A stretch of 64,000 nucleotides of DNA from Paraburkholderia atlantica (lineage in GTDB: Bacteria; Pseudomonadota; Gammaproteobacteria; Burkholderiales; Burkholderiaceae). The notes beneath the pieces are model-generated. The model made no database searches and had not been told where the DNA came from. It worked only from the letters and a program-made list of their open reading frames with translations. Shown piece by piece: positions 46,605 through 54,608 of the stretch (position 1 is the stretch's first letter; every line of letters starts with the position of its first letter). The translations under genes were made by a program, and so were the position numbers. The stretch spans positions 186,001 to 250,000 of the forward strand of contig NZ_WHNQ01000003.1 in assembly GCF_009362785.1 (NCBI RefSeq), given 5' to 3'.

Positions 46605-46624
46605 TAGGAAATGATCATTTCCTA
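46605..46624. promoter_or_regulatory. TetR-type operator before the tetR gene
   Basis: TAGGAAATGATCATTTCCTA is a perfect 20-bp palindrome ending 11 bp upstream of the tetR start. A near-identical copy stands before the hydrolase gene, which supports autoregulation and control of the hydrolase. Confidence 0.85.
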
Positions 46625-46795
46625 ATCAAGATGTCCCGGTGTGTACGGTTGTGAGAATCGCGAACTTTGGGTGCGTCGAGCCGAGCAAACCCTAGGGCAA
46701 GGCGCTGCCTACGGGCGAGTTTTGTACGGCATTCTTACTGCATGGCACGAGGTGAGACCTTATCGACCGCAGGCCGCAATGACTCCCATTGGCGG

Positions 46796-47185
46796 TCACT
46801 CCCCGGGCGACGCGCTTCGCGCTTCCGATACGCGTTGGCTGTCCCACACGCCTAGCTCAATCGCACGCTGCAGCATTCCGACTGTAATTGGCTCTTTATT
46901 TTTGTAGTCTTTCACGCCTCTGAGTTTTAGAAGATACCGGGTAAGAATCGAAAAGGGCCAAACGCTGAATCCTTCCATATTAAAATATCTAAGAAATTCG
47001 AAATCGCCGGGTTGAACGTTAAATGTTATTGCGAACGTGTTGATGAGCTTGCTCGCATCGTCGCCCGTGACGCCAAAATCGTCTTCTAAAGAACTGGATG
47101 GCCTTATTGCTATTTTTGGCGGAATTCCGATTTTCCCCCGCGAGAATTCCTCCAGCTCAGCCGAAACTTCCGGTGGTGGCATCAT
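46796..47185 (-). CDS. DUF1493 family protein
   Basis: The 129-residue product contains IRPSSSLEDDFGVTGDDASKLINTFAITFNVQPGDFEFLRYFNMEGF, which fits DUF1493, a family of acyl-carrier-protein-like proteins often found beside toxin or secretion genes. The usual phosphopantetheine DSL motif is absent. AGGA stands 8 nt before the paired ATG codons at 47185 and 47182. Codon use is AT-richer than the surroundings (ATA, TTT, AAT common), which suggests transfer. The next frame upstream (47157-47402) overlaps it. Confidence 0.7.
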   Translation of the reverse strand: MMPPPEVSAELEEFSRGKIGIPPKIAIRPSSSLEDDFGVTGDDASKLINTFAITFNVQPGDFEFLRYFNMEGFSVWPFSILTRYLLKLRGVKDYKNKEPITVGMLQRAIELGVWDSQRVSEARSASPGE

Positions 47186-47402
47186 TTATACGATCCTCGT
47201 TTTTTACCAGTTTATTGTAGTGCATGACAGATGAGGCGGAGATCCTTATAACGTCATAAGCTGCTAATGTAATACCTAGCTGCGGAATCCAGCGCCCTAC
47301 GAATGCACCTTGATTCTTCGGTTGCGATGCAAATGAAAAGTGTTTCGTTATCGACGGCCCTTCCGCCATAGATATATGTATTGATCTTCTTTGTTGAATC
47401 AT
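47157..47402 (-). CDS. Short orphan protein or C-terminal remnant, 81 aa
   Basis: The product starts MIQQRRSIHISMAEGPSITKHFSFASQPKNQ and contains FVGRWIPQLGITLAAYDVIRISASSVMHYNKLV, with a moderately hydrophobic middle. It looks like the tail of a larger protein, possibly a surface or polymorphic-toxin C-terminus, cut at its 5' end; no ribosome site precedes the ATG. It overlaps the start of the DUF1493 gene by 29 nt and shares its AT-rich codon use. Function unknown. Confidence 0.45.
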   Translation of the reverse strand: MIQQRRSIHISMAEGPSITKHFSFASQPKNQGAFVGRWIPQLGITLAAYDVIRISASSVMHYNKLVKNEDRINDATTGSFG

Positions 47403-47972
47403 TGCTTATGAGCTGCTCATACTCGTTCACCTGTTTGGTGCTCCGCTTGCGTTACGTGCATCGCCTGGTGGCGCGTTGCATCACATCGATTAATGTCGTT
47501 ACCGCGCCATGAGAGTGATCGTTTTTACTCTGTGCGGCATATGATTCCCCTACTCTTTCGAAGGATTGGGGTAACGTGCTCCGGCGTCATTTCCAAAAAT
47601 ATTTTTGGGCCCGACTTCTGGGAGTTTCTTGAGTCTTGTCGACCAGAAATGCGGGCCGTTAGCCTGGCGGTTTCAACATGTCGGTCCATAGTTGCGCATA
47701 CCGTTTTCCCCATTTACTTTGGGAACACTCGCTATTTGTCGTTGTGAGCTTGTATCGGGTCGACGTGCATCACCGTTTTAAGCACGACGAAAGTTGTGCA
47801 AAGAGGTGGCTAAGACGGTGGACAAGTTTTGCACGAATGCCTGCTTGCGCTGCTAACCCACCCCGTCTCCAGGAAACGTTGGGTGCGGAGCGGCCACGTG
47901 GGACGATCGGCTGCGACGCAGCCCAGCGAATCCGGTGTAGTCTGAAGGTATCGTGCTCATTTCGGAGGCGGC
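47403..47972. other. AT-richer intergenic region
   Basis: About 570 nt with lower GC than average. A possible rightward ORF at 47493-47747 (MSLPRHESDRFYSVRH...) lacks a ribosome site and recognisable product. AAGTTGTGCA (near 47781) and AAGTTTTGCAC (near 47824) form an imperfect direct repeat. Probably insertion-derived sequence upstream of the CYTH-CHAD gene. Confidence 0.45.
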
Positions 47973-49502
47973 ATGGAACGGGAGCTAAAGCTGCGCGTTG
48001 CGAACGAAGATCTCGGCAAGTTGCGTAACGCGTCGATACTTGCGCAATCGGAAGCCACAGCAGGAACGCCTCGCCTGCTGACGAGCACCTATTTCGATAC
48101 GCCCGAGTTTTCGTTTCACTGGTGCGGGGCTTCGCTGCGCGTGCGCAGCATCGGCAAGGAGAAGATCCAGACGCTGAAGCTCGAAGGATCGGCCAAGGCG
48201 GGGCTGTTCGACAGGGACGAGTTCGAGATGCCCGTGAATAGCGACACCCCCGATCTGAAGCTGCTGTGCGACCCGATCCCCGACGACAGCGACTGCGGCA
48301 AGCTGATTCGCGACGAGACCGTTGCCGCCCAACTGAAGCCAGTGTTCGTCACGCGGATCAACCGCTCGGCGTTTGAGCTGCGCCAGCCGTCCGGAGACGA
48401 ACTCGAGCTTGCGCTCGACGAAGGAACCATCGAGGCGGAGTCGGGTTCGGTGCAAATCGCCGCCGTGGAACTGGAATTGAAACAGGGCGATCCGGACATG
48501 CTGTACCGCGTCGCGCTGGAAATGCTCGAAACCGTGCCGCTGCGTATCGATCATCGCAGCAAGGCCGATATCGGGTATGCACTGCTGGTAGCCGAGCACA
48601 GCGAGGCAGTGAAAGCGCAACCGGTGCGACTGGACAAGCGCGATTCGATCGAGGATGCATTCTGCGTCATCGTGCGCAACTGTCTGGACCAGGTCCACGC
48701 GAACGAACTGGGCGTCGTGTCGGGCCATGATCCATCGAGCGTCCATCAGATGCGCGTGGGGCTTCGCCGCTTGCGTTCGGCACTCGATCTGTTTGCGAAG
48801 GTCATCCCCGCCGCGCCCGGTTTCGACGAGGAGTTGCGCTGGATTGCCTCGGAACTCGGCGCAGCGCGCGACTGGGAAGTGCTTGCGGGATCGACGCTCG
48901 AACATGCCGGCGCCAACGGCAATACGGACGAGATCCGCCCGGTCAGAGAAGCGTGCGAGCAGATTGCGGTCAACAACCGGCAGCGCGCGGCTGCCGCCGT
49001 CGAATCGGTTCGCTATACACGGCTCGCGCTCCAGTTGGCGCTCTGGTTGAGCCGCAAGGGTTGGCGAGATGAGATGTCCGACGAACAGCGCAACGCGATC
49101 GGCAGCCCAGTGAAGCCATTCGCCGCCGATGTTCTGCGCCGTCGGCACAAGAAGCTGATCAAACGGGGCAAGGATTTGGCCGATCTCGACGATCACAGCC
49201 GTCACCGCGCCCGCATCGCGGCGAAGAAGGTTCGATACGCCACCGAGTTCTTCGCGTCGCTATGCCCGCGGCGGGTCGTGCGCCACTATGTCGAGGCGCT
49301 CACCGCGCTTCAGGATGATCTCGGCTGGCGCAACGATGCCGTCGTCGCCGATCAGTTGCTGAAGTCGCTGCTGACGAAGGCGCCCGAGGCGGCCTCGGGC
49401 GCGGCCTTCGCACGTGGCTTCCTCGCGTCACGCGTCGCTGCCGATCATCAGACATTGAAGAAGCTGTGGAAGCGCTTCAAGCTGCTTTCGTCACCGCACT
49501 GA
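47973..49502 (+). CDS. CYTH and CHAD domain-containing protein (inorganic triphosphatase-like)
   Basis: The N-terminal CYTH domain opens with the ExExK motif as ERELK (Glu2, Glu4, Lys6) and contains STYFDTPEFSFHWCGASLRVRSIG and AAVELELKQGDP, the tunnel residues of triphosphate hydrolases. From about residue 225 a CHAD domain follows, with HQMRVGLRRLRSALDLF and RHRARIAAKKVRYATEFFASL, His-rich and basic helices that bind polyphosphate. The 509-residue length is usual for the YgiF-type fusion. The gene is convergent with the membrane-protein gene, overlapping by 12 nt. Confidence 0.93.
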   Translation: MERELKLRVANEDLGKLRNASILAQSEATAGTPRLLTSTYFDTPEFSFHWCGASLRVRSIGKEKIQTLKLEGSAKAGLFDRDEFEMPVNSDTPDLKLLCDPIPDDSDCGKLIRDETVAAQLKPVFVTRINRSAFELRQPSGDELELALDEGTIEAESGSVQIAAVELELKQGDPDMLYRVALEMLETVPLRIDHRSKADIGYALLVAEHSEAVKAQPVRLDKRDSIEDAFCVIVRNCLDQVHANELGVVSGHDPSSVHQMRVGLRRLRSALDLFAKVIPAAPGFDEELRWIASELGAARDWEVLAGSTLEHAGANGNTDEIRPVREACEQIAVNNRQRAAAAVESVRYTRLALQLALWLSRKGWRDEMSDEQRNAIGSPVKPFAADVLRRRHKKLIKRGKDLADLDDHSRHRARIAAKKVRYATEFFASLCPRRVVRHYVEALTALQDDLGWRNDAVVADQLLKSLLTKAPEAASGAAFARGFLASRVAADHQTLKKLWKRFKLLSSPH

Positions 49503-49904
49503 TTGTCCGAACAAGCGGGACCATACCGCGCGCACGCGGCGCGCGCGATCCTCGAACAGATACGATGCAGCGAGCGCAAACAGGCCAGACATGACCCCCG
49601 TCGCGATGTGTTCGAGCGCATGAAAGCGGTAATGGCTCAAGTGAGAGTAAGCATCGCCGATCGCGGTCAGGCAACCGACGAGCAGTGCGTTGCTATAGCG
49701 GTTGCCGTACCACTTCGCCGCCGGCGTGAAGGTGAGCAGCAGCGCCAGAACACCGGTGAGCAGACCGGTCTTGAATGCGATCGCCCAGTGCGTGAGGCTC
49801 ATGACGTTGCCCCAGCTCCCCGGCATACAGGTCATGCACGCGCTGGTTGGCTGCCAGAAACGCTGGACAAGCAGTTTGAAGCGGCGTTTCCATGCGCTTC
49901 CCAT
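49491..49904 (-). CDS. Hypothetical membrane protein, 137 aa
   Basis: The ATG at 49904 has GGAG 6 nt upstream. The product has a basic N-terminus with two close cysteines (SACMTCMPGSWG) and three hydrophobic segments (AIAFKTGLLTGVLALLLTF, NALLVGCLTAIGDAYS, HIATGVMSGLFALAASYLF), ending in an Arg-rich tail. No family was recognised. The open frame to 50216 is not supported. Confidence 0.7.
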   Translation of the reverse strand: MGSAWKRRFKLLVQRFWQPTSACMTCMPGSWGNVMSLTHWAIAFKTGLLTGVLALLLTFTPAAKWYGNRYSNALLVGCLTAIGDAYSHLSHYRFHALEHIATGVMSGLFALAASYLFEDRARRVRAVWSRLFGQSVR

Positions 49905-50002
49905 GATGTACTCCACGATGTCCGGTGCGAAATCACGCGGAAATGGTACATCGCGAGCGCGCCGTAGCGTACCTGAGCGCGGTGGCGCACGAGGGAACTT
50001 CG

Positions 50003-50176
50003 CTATGACGACCGATCTCGATTTCTCGCTCGCGTGGCGCCGGTAATCACCGCGATACCTAGCAGTATCACGGCCACGATGGCGATGATGTGCTGCGCGA
50101 CGTGCAGCGCCATCAATCCCCACGCGACGCCGCCAATGAAAATGATCCATCCGACCAGATAGATGAGCAGGGTCAT
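50003..50176 (-). CDS. Small two-span membrane protein, 57 aa
   Basis: GGAG stands 7 nt before the ATG at 50176. The product, MTLLIYLVGWIIFIGGVAWG..., has two hydrophobic helices (about 3-21 and 28-46) and a short basic tail (TRARNRDRSS). It precedes the 137-aa membrane protein on the same strand. No family was recognised. The gap 50177-50484 to the right (308 nt) holds nothing I can name. Confidence 0.65.
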   Translation of the reverse strand: MTLLIYLVGWIIFIGGVAWGLMALHVAQHIIAIVAVILLGIAVITGATRARNRDRSS

Positions 50177-50484
50177 CGTTGTTCTCCATGATCCACGGGC
50201 CTATCTCCAAGCACATTGCGCGCCTGATGCCATCTCCATTGTGTCTGGCATAGTCTGTGCGCCCGACACCACCGTTTGCGCAGTCCTCCAGGCAGCGCCC
50301 TCAGCTATTACCGATCGCGATGGGCGCTCCCCCCACCCCGCTCCAACGCGCCGCCGTCCGGCGGTCGCACCGGCTTCGTATGCGGCCGCGTATCTGCGGC
50401 AACACCTCGTGGCTTGAGCTTGTCGACGATCCGGTGATTCACCGCAAACGCCGAACCCGTCCGCCGCCTTCCCGAAGATCGCGC

Positions 50485-52935
50485 CTACTGGCCCGGTTGC
50501 CAGCGCAGGATGGGATGCGTCGCGCCGGCAGGCATGACCCACGCGCCGGTTGGACTGAAATCCCACGATGCGTCGAAGCTCGCCGGGTTGCCCATTTGAG
50601 TGGTCGTGAGGCCATTCGACGTGGGCAGTTGTGCGCCGCTCCCGGCGCTGACGGTTTGATTCGTTGTCTGTGCATCCCAGTAGACGTTGGTTGCGATCGT
50701 CGCGGTGGCGGCCGAGTTATCGGCTGCGATGCCGCCGAAACTGATCGGAGTACCCGGAGGCGCGCAGCAAAAGCCTCGAACCAGCCCCGTCGCAAACGAC
50801 TGCTCGATCACGCCGGAGTTGGCATATACGAGGCCGCCCGCGCTCAAGTCGCCAAGCGCCTCGCCCGTCGCATAGGATTGCGACACCGTACCGGAGTTAG
50901 CGCCAACAAGGCCCCCCGGAAAGATACGGACGCCCCCTTCGACATTTCCGGTCGCGAAAGACTGAACGATCCGTCCAGAGTTGATGCCGACGAGCCCACC
51001 CGCGATGCCGGCATCGCCCACAGAAACGCTGCTCCACGAACGCTCGATGAGCCCGTCGTTAGTGCCCACTAAACCGCCGACCGGAGCGCCGCCATAGTGC
51101 GGGGAGCCCCGCCCGCCGGTCGTGTACGCATAGGTGATCAATCCCAGGTTACGGCCGGCCAGTACGCCGTACGTGTAAGTAAGGGACCCATTGTCGATGA
51201 CGTCGTCATTGAGCGCGAACAGTGCGCTGTTGGTCATACCGACGTTGCGCACCACGCCAGCGGTGCCGATCACGCCGAACAGGCCGAGCGACAACGTCCG
51301 CGACGGCGAGTACGTGTCATTCTCACCGAACCGGTCGATTACATGCCCCATGCCGTCGAACTGGCCGGAGAACGGTGTCGCCGCATTGCCCAGCGGAATG
51401 AAGTCGACCCCGCCCGACGAAGATGACGTGAGATTCGTCGCACTCGCGTCGATATCCTTGCCGAGCGCGTAATTGCCGGAAAGGTCGAGCGACACGTTCT
51501 GCAGATCGGTCAGCGAATTGACGAGCTTGTAGGCAGTCACTTGCGTCACGAGACCGCTGTAGGGCGCTGCCGTCCATGCGCTGTTCGCGACGATCGTCCC
51601 GGGGCTGTAGCTGCCGTTCATGTCGTAGAACGCACTCACCAAACCGGTACTGCCGGACCAGTCGATCTTGCCCTGGTTGGCCACGCTGCCGCTGTTGTCG
51701 ATGCCCGCCCCATCGGCACGCAAGCTCAGGTTGCCGCTGCCGCTGTTCGACAGTGTCGCTCCTGACGCAATCGTCACGTTGTGAGCAGCCACGAGCGATA
51801 ACGACGCCGGGCCTTTCCAGCGAAGATTCGACGCCACGTTCATATCGCCGGTTGCGCCATTCGTGCCGGTCGCGGTCGCATCGACGGATGTGCCGGCGTT
51901 CAGGCTGCGCATGAAAGCGTGGGCCGTGGCGCGATCGATGGTGAAGGCTGGCGTCGAGACGTTCCAGCGCCCCGCTTGAACCGCTGCGTCGTGCGCAAAG
52001 CTGAGCGTGTTGGCGAGCGTATCGACGGTGCCGCCGCTGCCATCGACATTCGTTGCGGCAATAGTCCCTCGTTGCGTCACGTGTCCCGTGTCGGCTACGA
52101 GCCAGACGTGGCCGTCGCGCATCGCCGTGCCCGTCGCGCGGACCCGCGAGCCACCACCTGCAAGCGCGTAGATATTTCCGTCGGCCGCTTCGAGATTGAT
52201 CTGCGCGGCTTGCGTGGCACCGCGATCGATCACGGTGCCTTTGCTGCCTATCTGCACGAAAACCTGCCTGCTGCCGGACGAATCGAGCAACGCCACCTGC
52301 TGCCCCGTGACGAATTCCGCGGTGCCGTTCGGCGCGCTGACCGAGCCCGCATTGATCACGACATCGCGTGCGATCAGGAAAACATCGCCTCCGCTGGAAC
52401 TGATCTTGCCGAGATTGAGCACGTTGCCGTTCGATGTACCCGCGAGCGTGAGCGTCCCGCCATTGATGAACGCGGTATTCGGCAGATCGAGTGTCGAAGC
52501 GACGAATCGTCCGCCAGTCGCGACAATCCCGCTGCGACCCACGACGATGCCTTGCGGGTTGATCAGATAAACACTGCCGGTTGCCTTCAGGCTGCCGAGA
52601 ATCGCGGAAGGCGCGCCGGCCGTCACGCGATTGAGCGTTGCGCCCGAACCGTTGTCGAAGGTGACCGTGTTGCACTTGCCGATCGAGAAGCTGTTCCAGT
52701 CGATCACGCCGCGAGTCGAGTTGGGTTGCGTGACGGTGATCGCGTTGCCCTGACCGGCGATGGTTCCCGTGCCGGCCACATAGTGGCCGCCTTGCGGAAG
52801 CACGCCGCCGGCAGACACCACATGCGGCAATGACAATCCAGCAAGAAAGACAGCGATGAGGGATGAGATGTGTTGAGACGGATGTCGGCGATAGCGCGCA
52901 CGCAGTGTCGGACGACTCAATGACAGAGGTGTCAT
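50485..52935 (-). CDS. TPS-type filamentous hemagglutinin-like adhesin with GLUG repeats
   Basis: The 816-residue protein has an extended signal peptide (basic start, then HISSLIAVFLAGLSLPHVVSAGG) and the TPS secretion domain: QPNSTRGVIDWNSFSIG, GAPSAILGSLKATGSVYLINPQGIVVG. A beta-helical middle region follows. The C-terminal third holds four GLUG-type repeats (GGLVGTNDGLIERSW, GGLVGINSGRIVQSFATG, GGLVGANSGTVSQSYATG, GGLVYANSGVIEQSFATG). It should be exported through a TpsB/FhaC outer-membrane pore, but no such gene is in the window. The start at 52935 follows a GGAAGGGGGA ribosome site. It is short for a hemagglutinin. Confidence 0.9.
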   Translation of the reverse strand: MTPLSLSRPTLRARYRRHPSQHISSLIAVFLAGLSLPHVVSAGGVLPQGGHYVAGTGTIAGQGNAITVTQPNSTRGVIDWNSFSIGKCNTVTFDNGSGATLNRVTAGAPSAILGSLKATGSVYLINPQGIVVGRSGIVATGGRFVASTLDLPNTAFINGGTLTLAGTSNGNVLNLGKISSSGGDVFLIARDVVINAGSVSAPNGTAEFVTGQQVALLDSSGSRQVFVQIGSKGTVIDRGATQAAQINLEAADGNIYALAGGGSRVRATGTAMRDGHVWLVADTGHVTQRGTIAATNVDGSGGTVDTLANTLSFAHDAAVQAGRWNVSTPAFTIDRATAHAFMRSLNAGTSVDATATGTNGATGDMNVASNLRWKGPASLSLVAAHNVTIASGATLSNSGSGNLSLRADGAGIDNSGSVANQGKIDWSGSTGLVSAFYDMNGSYSPGTIVANSAWTAAPYSGLVTQVTAYKLVNSLTDLQNVSLDLSGNYALGKDIDASATNLTSSSSGGVDFIPLGNAATPFSGQFDGMGHVIDRFGENDTYSPSRTLSLGLFGVIGTAGVVRNVGMTNSALFALNDDVIDNGSLTYTYGVLAGRNLGLITYAYTTGGRGSPHYGGAPVGGLVGTNDGLIERSWSSVSVGDAGIAGGLVGINSGRIVQSFATGNVEGGVRIFPGGLVGANSGTVSQSYATGEALGDLSAGGLVYANSGVIEQSFATGLVRGFCCAPPGTPISFGGIAADNSAATATIATNVYWDAQTTNQTVSAGSGAQLPTSNGLTTTQMGNPASFDASWDFSPTGAWVMPAGATHPILRWQPGQ

Positions 52936-53217
52936 ATGTCCCCCTTCCGCGGAGGGTGAACGCCATCGGCCCGCAATCCGACCGGAGTCGCGTGAACCCT
53001 GGCTAGTCCGCACGCTGAATACTAGTCAGCTTGTTCGCGTAATGCCAATGAATCTCACCCGCCCCTTCGGGCGGCAGCACTGACCTCGCCCGACGGCAAG
53101 GAACGCACTGCACTCGCATGCATAAGCCAGATCAGTGTTCTATTCTTTCTCTGCAGCCCCGTCAGGTGGGAAGCATTGAGCGGGCAGCAAAACGCGCGAC
53201 GCCTATGGACCTCTGAC

Positions 53218-54558
53218 ATGCCTCTATCCAGTCCAGCCCGGAATGGGTCGACCAGACCGCCCGCCCCTCGCCTGACGACGCTCAGCCACATACAGATCGC
53301 GTCGCTGTGGTTTGCGCTGTTTACCCAATGGATGACCGTCGTGCCGGTGCTGGTGCCGTCACAGGTCGCCGAGATGCTCGGACCCGATGCCGCGTTGAAG
53401 GAAGGGGTGGCCGGCTCCGTCATTGCGTCCGGCGCATTCGTTGCAATGATCGTGGCGCCACTGGCCGGCGCGCTGTCAGATCGCTCCTCCGCAAAACATG
53501 GACGTCGCCGATCGTTTCTCGTCACCGGCGTGTTCGGCACTGCGATTGCACTGGTATGGCTTGCTTCATTCACCAGAGGGGCGAGCCTCTGGCTGTATGC
53601 ACTCGCGTTTCTGAATCTGCAGTTCTGGTGGAACTGGGCGGCGGGTCCGTATGCCGGGCTGGTGCCCGATGTCGTGCCAAAACGGGAAACCAACCGCGCG
53701 AGCGCGTGGCTCAACGTGATGTCCGTGCTCGGCACCATCAGTGGCAACGTGGTGCTCGTCGTGCTCTATTCGCCGGGCCGCCTGTATCCGACGGTGGCCA
53801 CGTTCATTGCGATCATGCTGCTCTGCCTTTGGCTGACGATTCGCGGCTCGCGCGAGCCGACGCCTGTCAGATCCCATGAACGGTTCGAGTTCCGCGCGTT
53901 CATGCGCTCGTTCTATCTCGATCCGCGCCTGCACCAAAACTTTTACTGGGTGCTGGTAACCCGTCTGTTCGGCAACATGGGCATCTGGTCGATCTTCACC
54001 TTCATGCTGTACTACCTGCAGGACGTAATCGGCATTCGTCATCCGACCGGTGTGATGAACGGGCTTCTTGGTGTCGGCGTGGTGCTGGCGATCCCGGCGA
54101 GCCTGCTGGGCGCACGGCTCGCCGACCACCACGGCGCCGTCCCGGTCGTCCGCCTGACAAGCTGGATCATGGCCGGAGCCGCAATCGGCTTCGTCCTGCT
54201 GGCGTTGCATCCGAACCTGTTGCTGGTGATCGCAGTCGGACTCGTTTTTTGCGCCGCTTACGGGACCTATCAAGCCGTCGACTGGGCGCTCGCGCTGCAA
54301 GTGTTGCCGGACGATGCATCCAGCGGCAAGGACATGGGCATCTGGCAAGTGTCGATGGTGCTGCCGCAGATCCTCGGCCCTGCCGCGACCGGGTGGATGC
54401 TGTCGTGGGTCAAGGCGCTTGCCGGTGCGGGAGCCGCCTACGTCGTCGCGTTCGTCGTCGCAGCGGGGTGGTTCGTGCTCGCGGCGTGGTTCGTCTCGCA
54501 CATCAGGCTTGCTTCGCAGCAACACGTATCCACCGGGCTCGCCGGGCGATCGTCATAG
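53218..54558 (+). CDS. MFS transporter, sugar/SLC45-like
   Basis: A 446-residue carrier with twelve hydrophobic segments. ALSDRSSAKHGRRRSFLVTG is the RxGRRR-type loop of sugar/proton symporters, and VPDVVPKRETNRASAWLNVMSVLGTISGN is typical of that group. The ATG at 53218 was chosen; a TTG at 53176 is open in frame. It stands 50 nt before a large glycosidase gene on the same strand, so the pair probably imports and hydrolyses a glucoside. Confidence 0.87.
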   Translation: MPLSSPARNGSTRPPAPRLTTLSHIQIASLWFALFTQWMTVVPVLVPSQVAEMLGPDAALKEGVAGSVIASGAFVAMIVAPLAGALSDRSSAKHGRRRSFLVTGVFGTAIALVWLASFTRGASLWLYALAFLNLQFWWNWAAGPYAGLVPDVVPKRETNRASAWLNVMSVLGTISGNVVLVVLYSPGRLYPTVATFIAIMLLCLWLTIRGSREPTPVRSHERFEFRAFMRSFYLDPRLHQNFYWVLVTRLFGNMGIWSIFTFMLYYLQDVIGIRHPTGVMNGLLGVGVVLAIPASLLGARLADHHGAVPVVRLTSWIMAGAAIGFVLLALHPNLLLVIAVGLVFCAAYGTYQAVDWALALQVLPDDASSGKDMGIWQVSMVLPQILGPAATGWMLSWVKALAGAGAAYVVAFVVAAGWFVLAAWFVSHIRLASQQHVSTGLAGRSS

Positions 54559-54608
54559 GGCGACCGCTCCCCCTGTTGCAGGTTAATCCGGCCGTAACGG
54601 AGGCAGAA

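Noticed and set aside
47781..47834. AAGTTGTGCA / AAGTTTTGCAC direct repeat considered as insertion-sequence target duplication
   Set aside because: The copies differ and no transposase or terminal inverted repeats lie between or around them.
51323..52966. 547-codon frame overlapping the adhesin gene on the same strand
   Set aside because: Arg-rich, Cys/His-scattered product with no signal peptide; the overlapping TPS adhesin frame is well supported.
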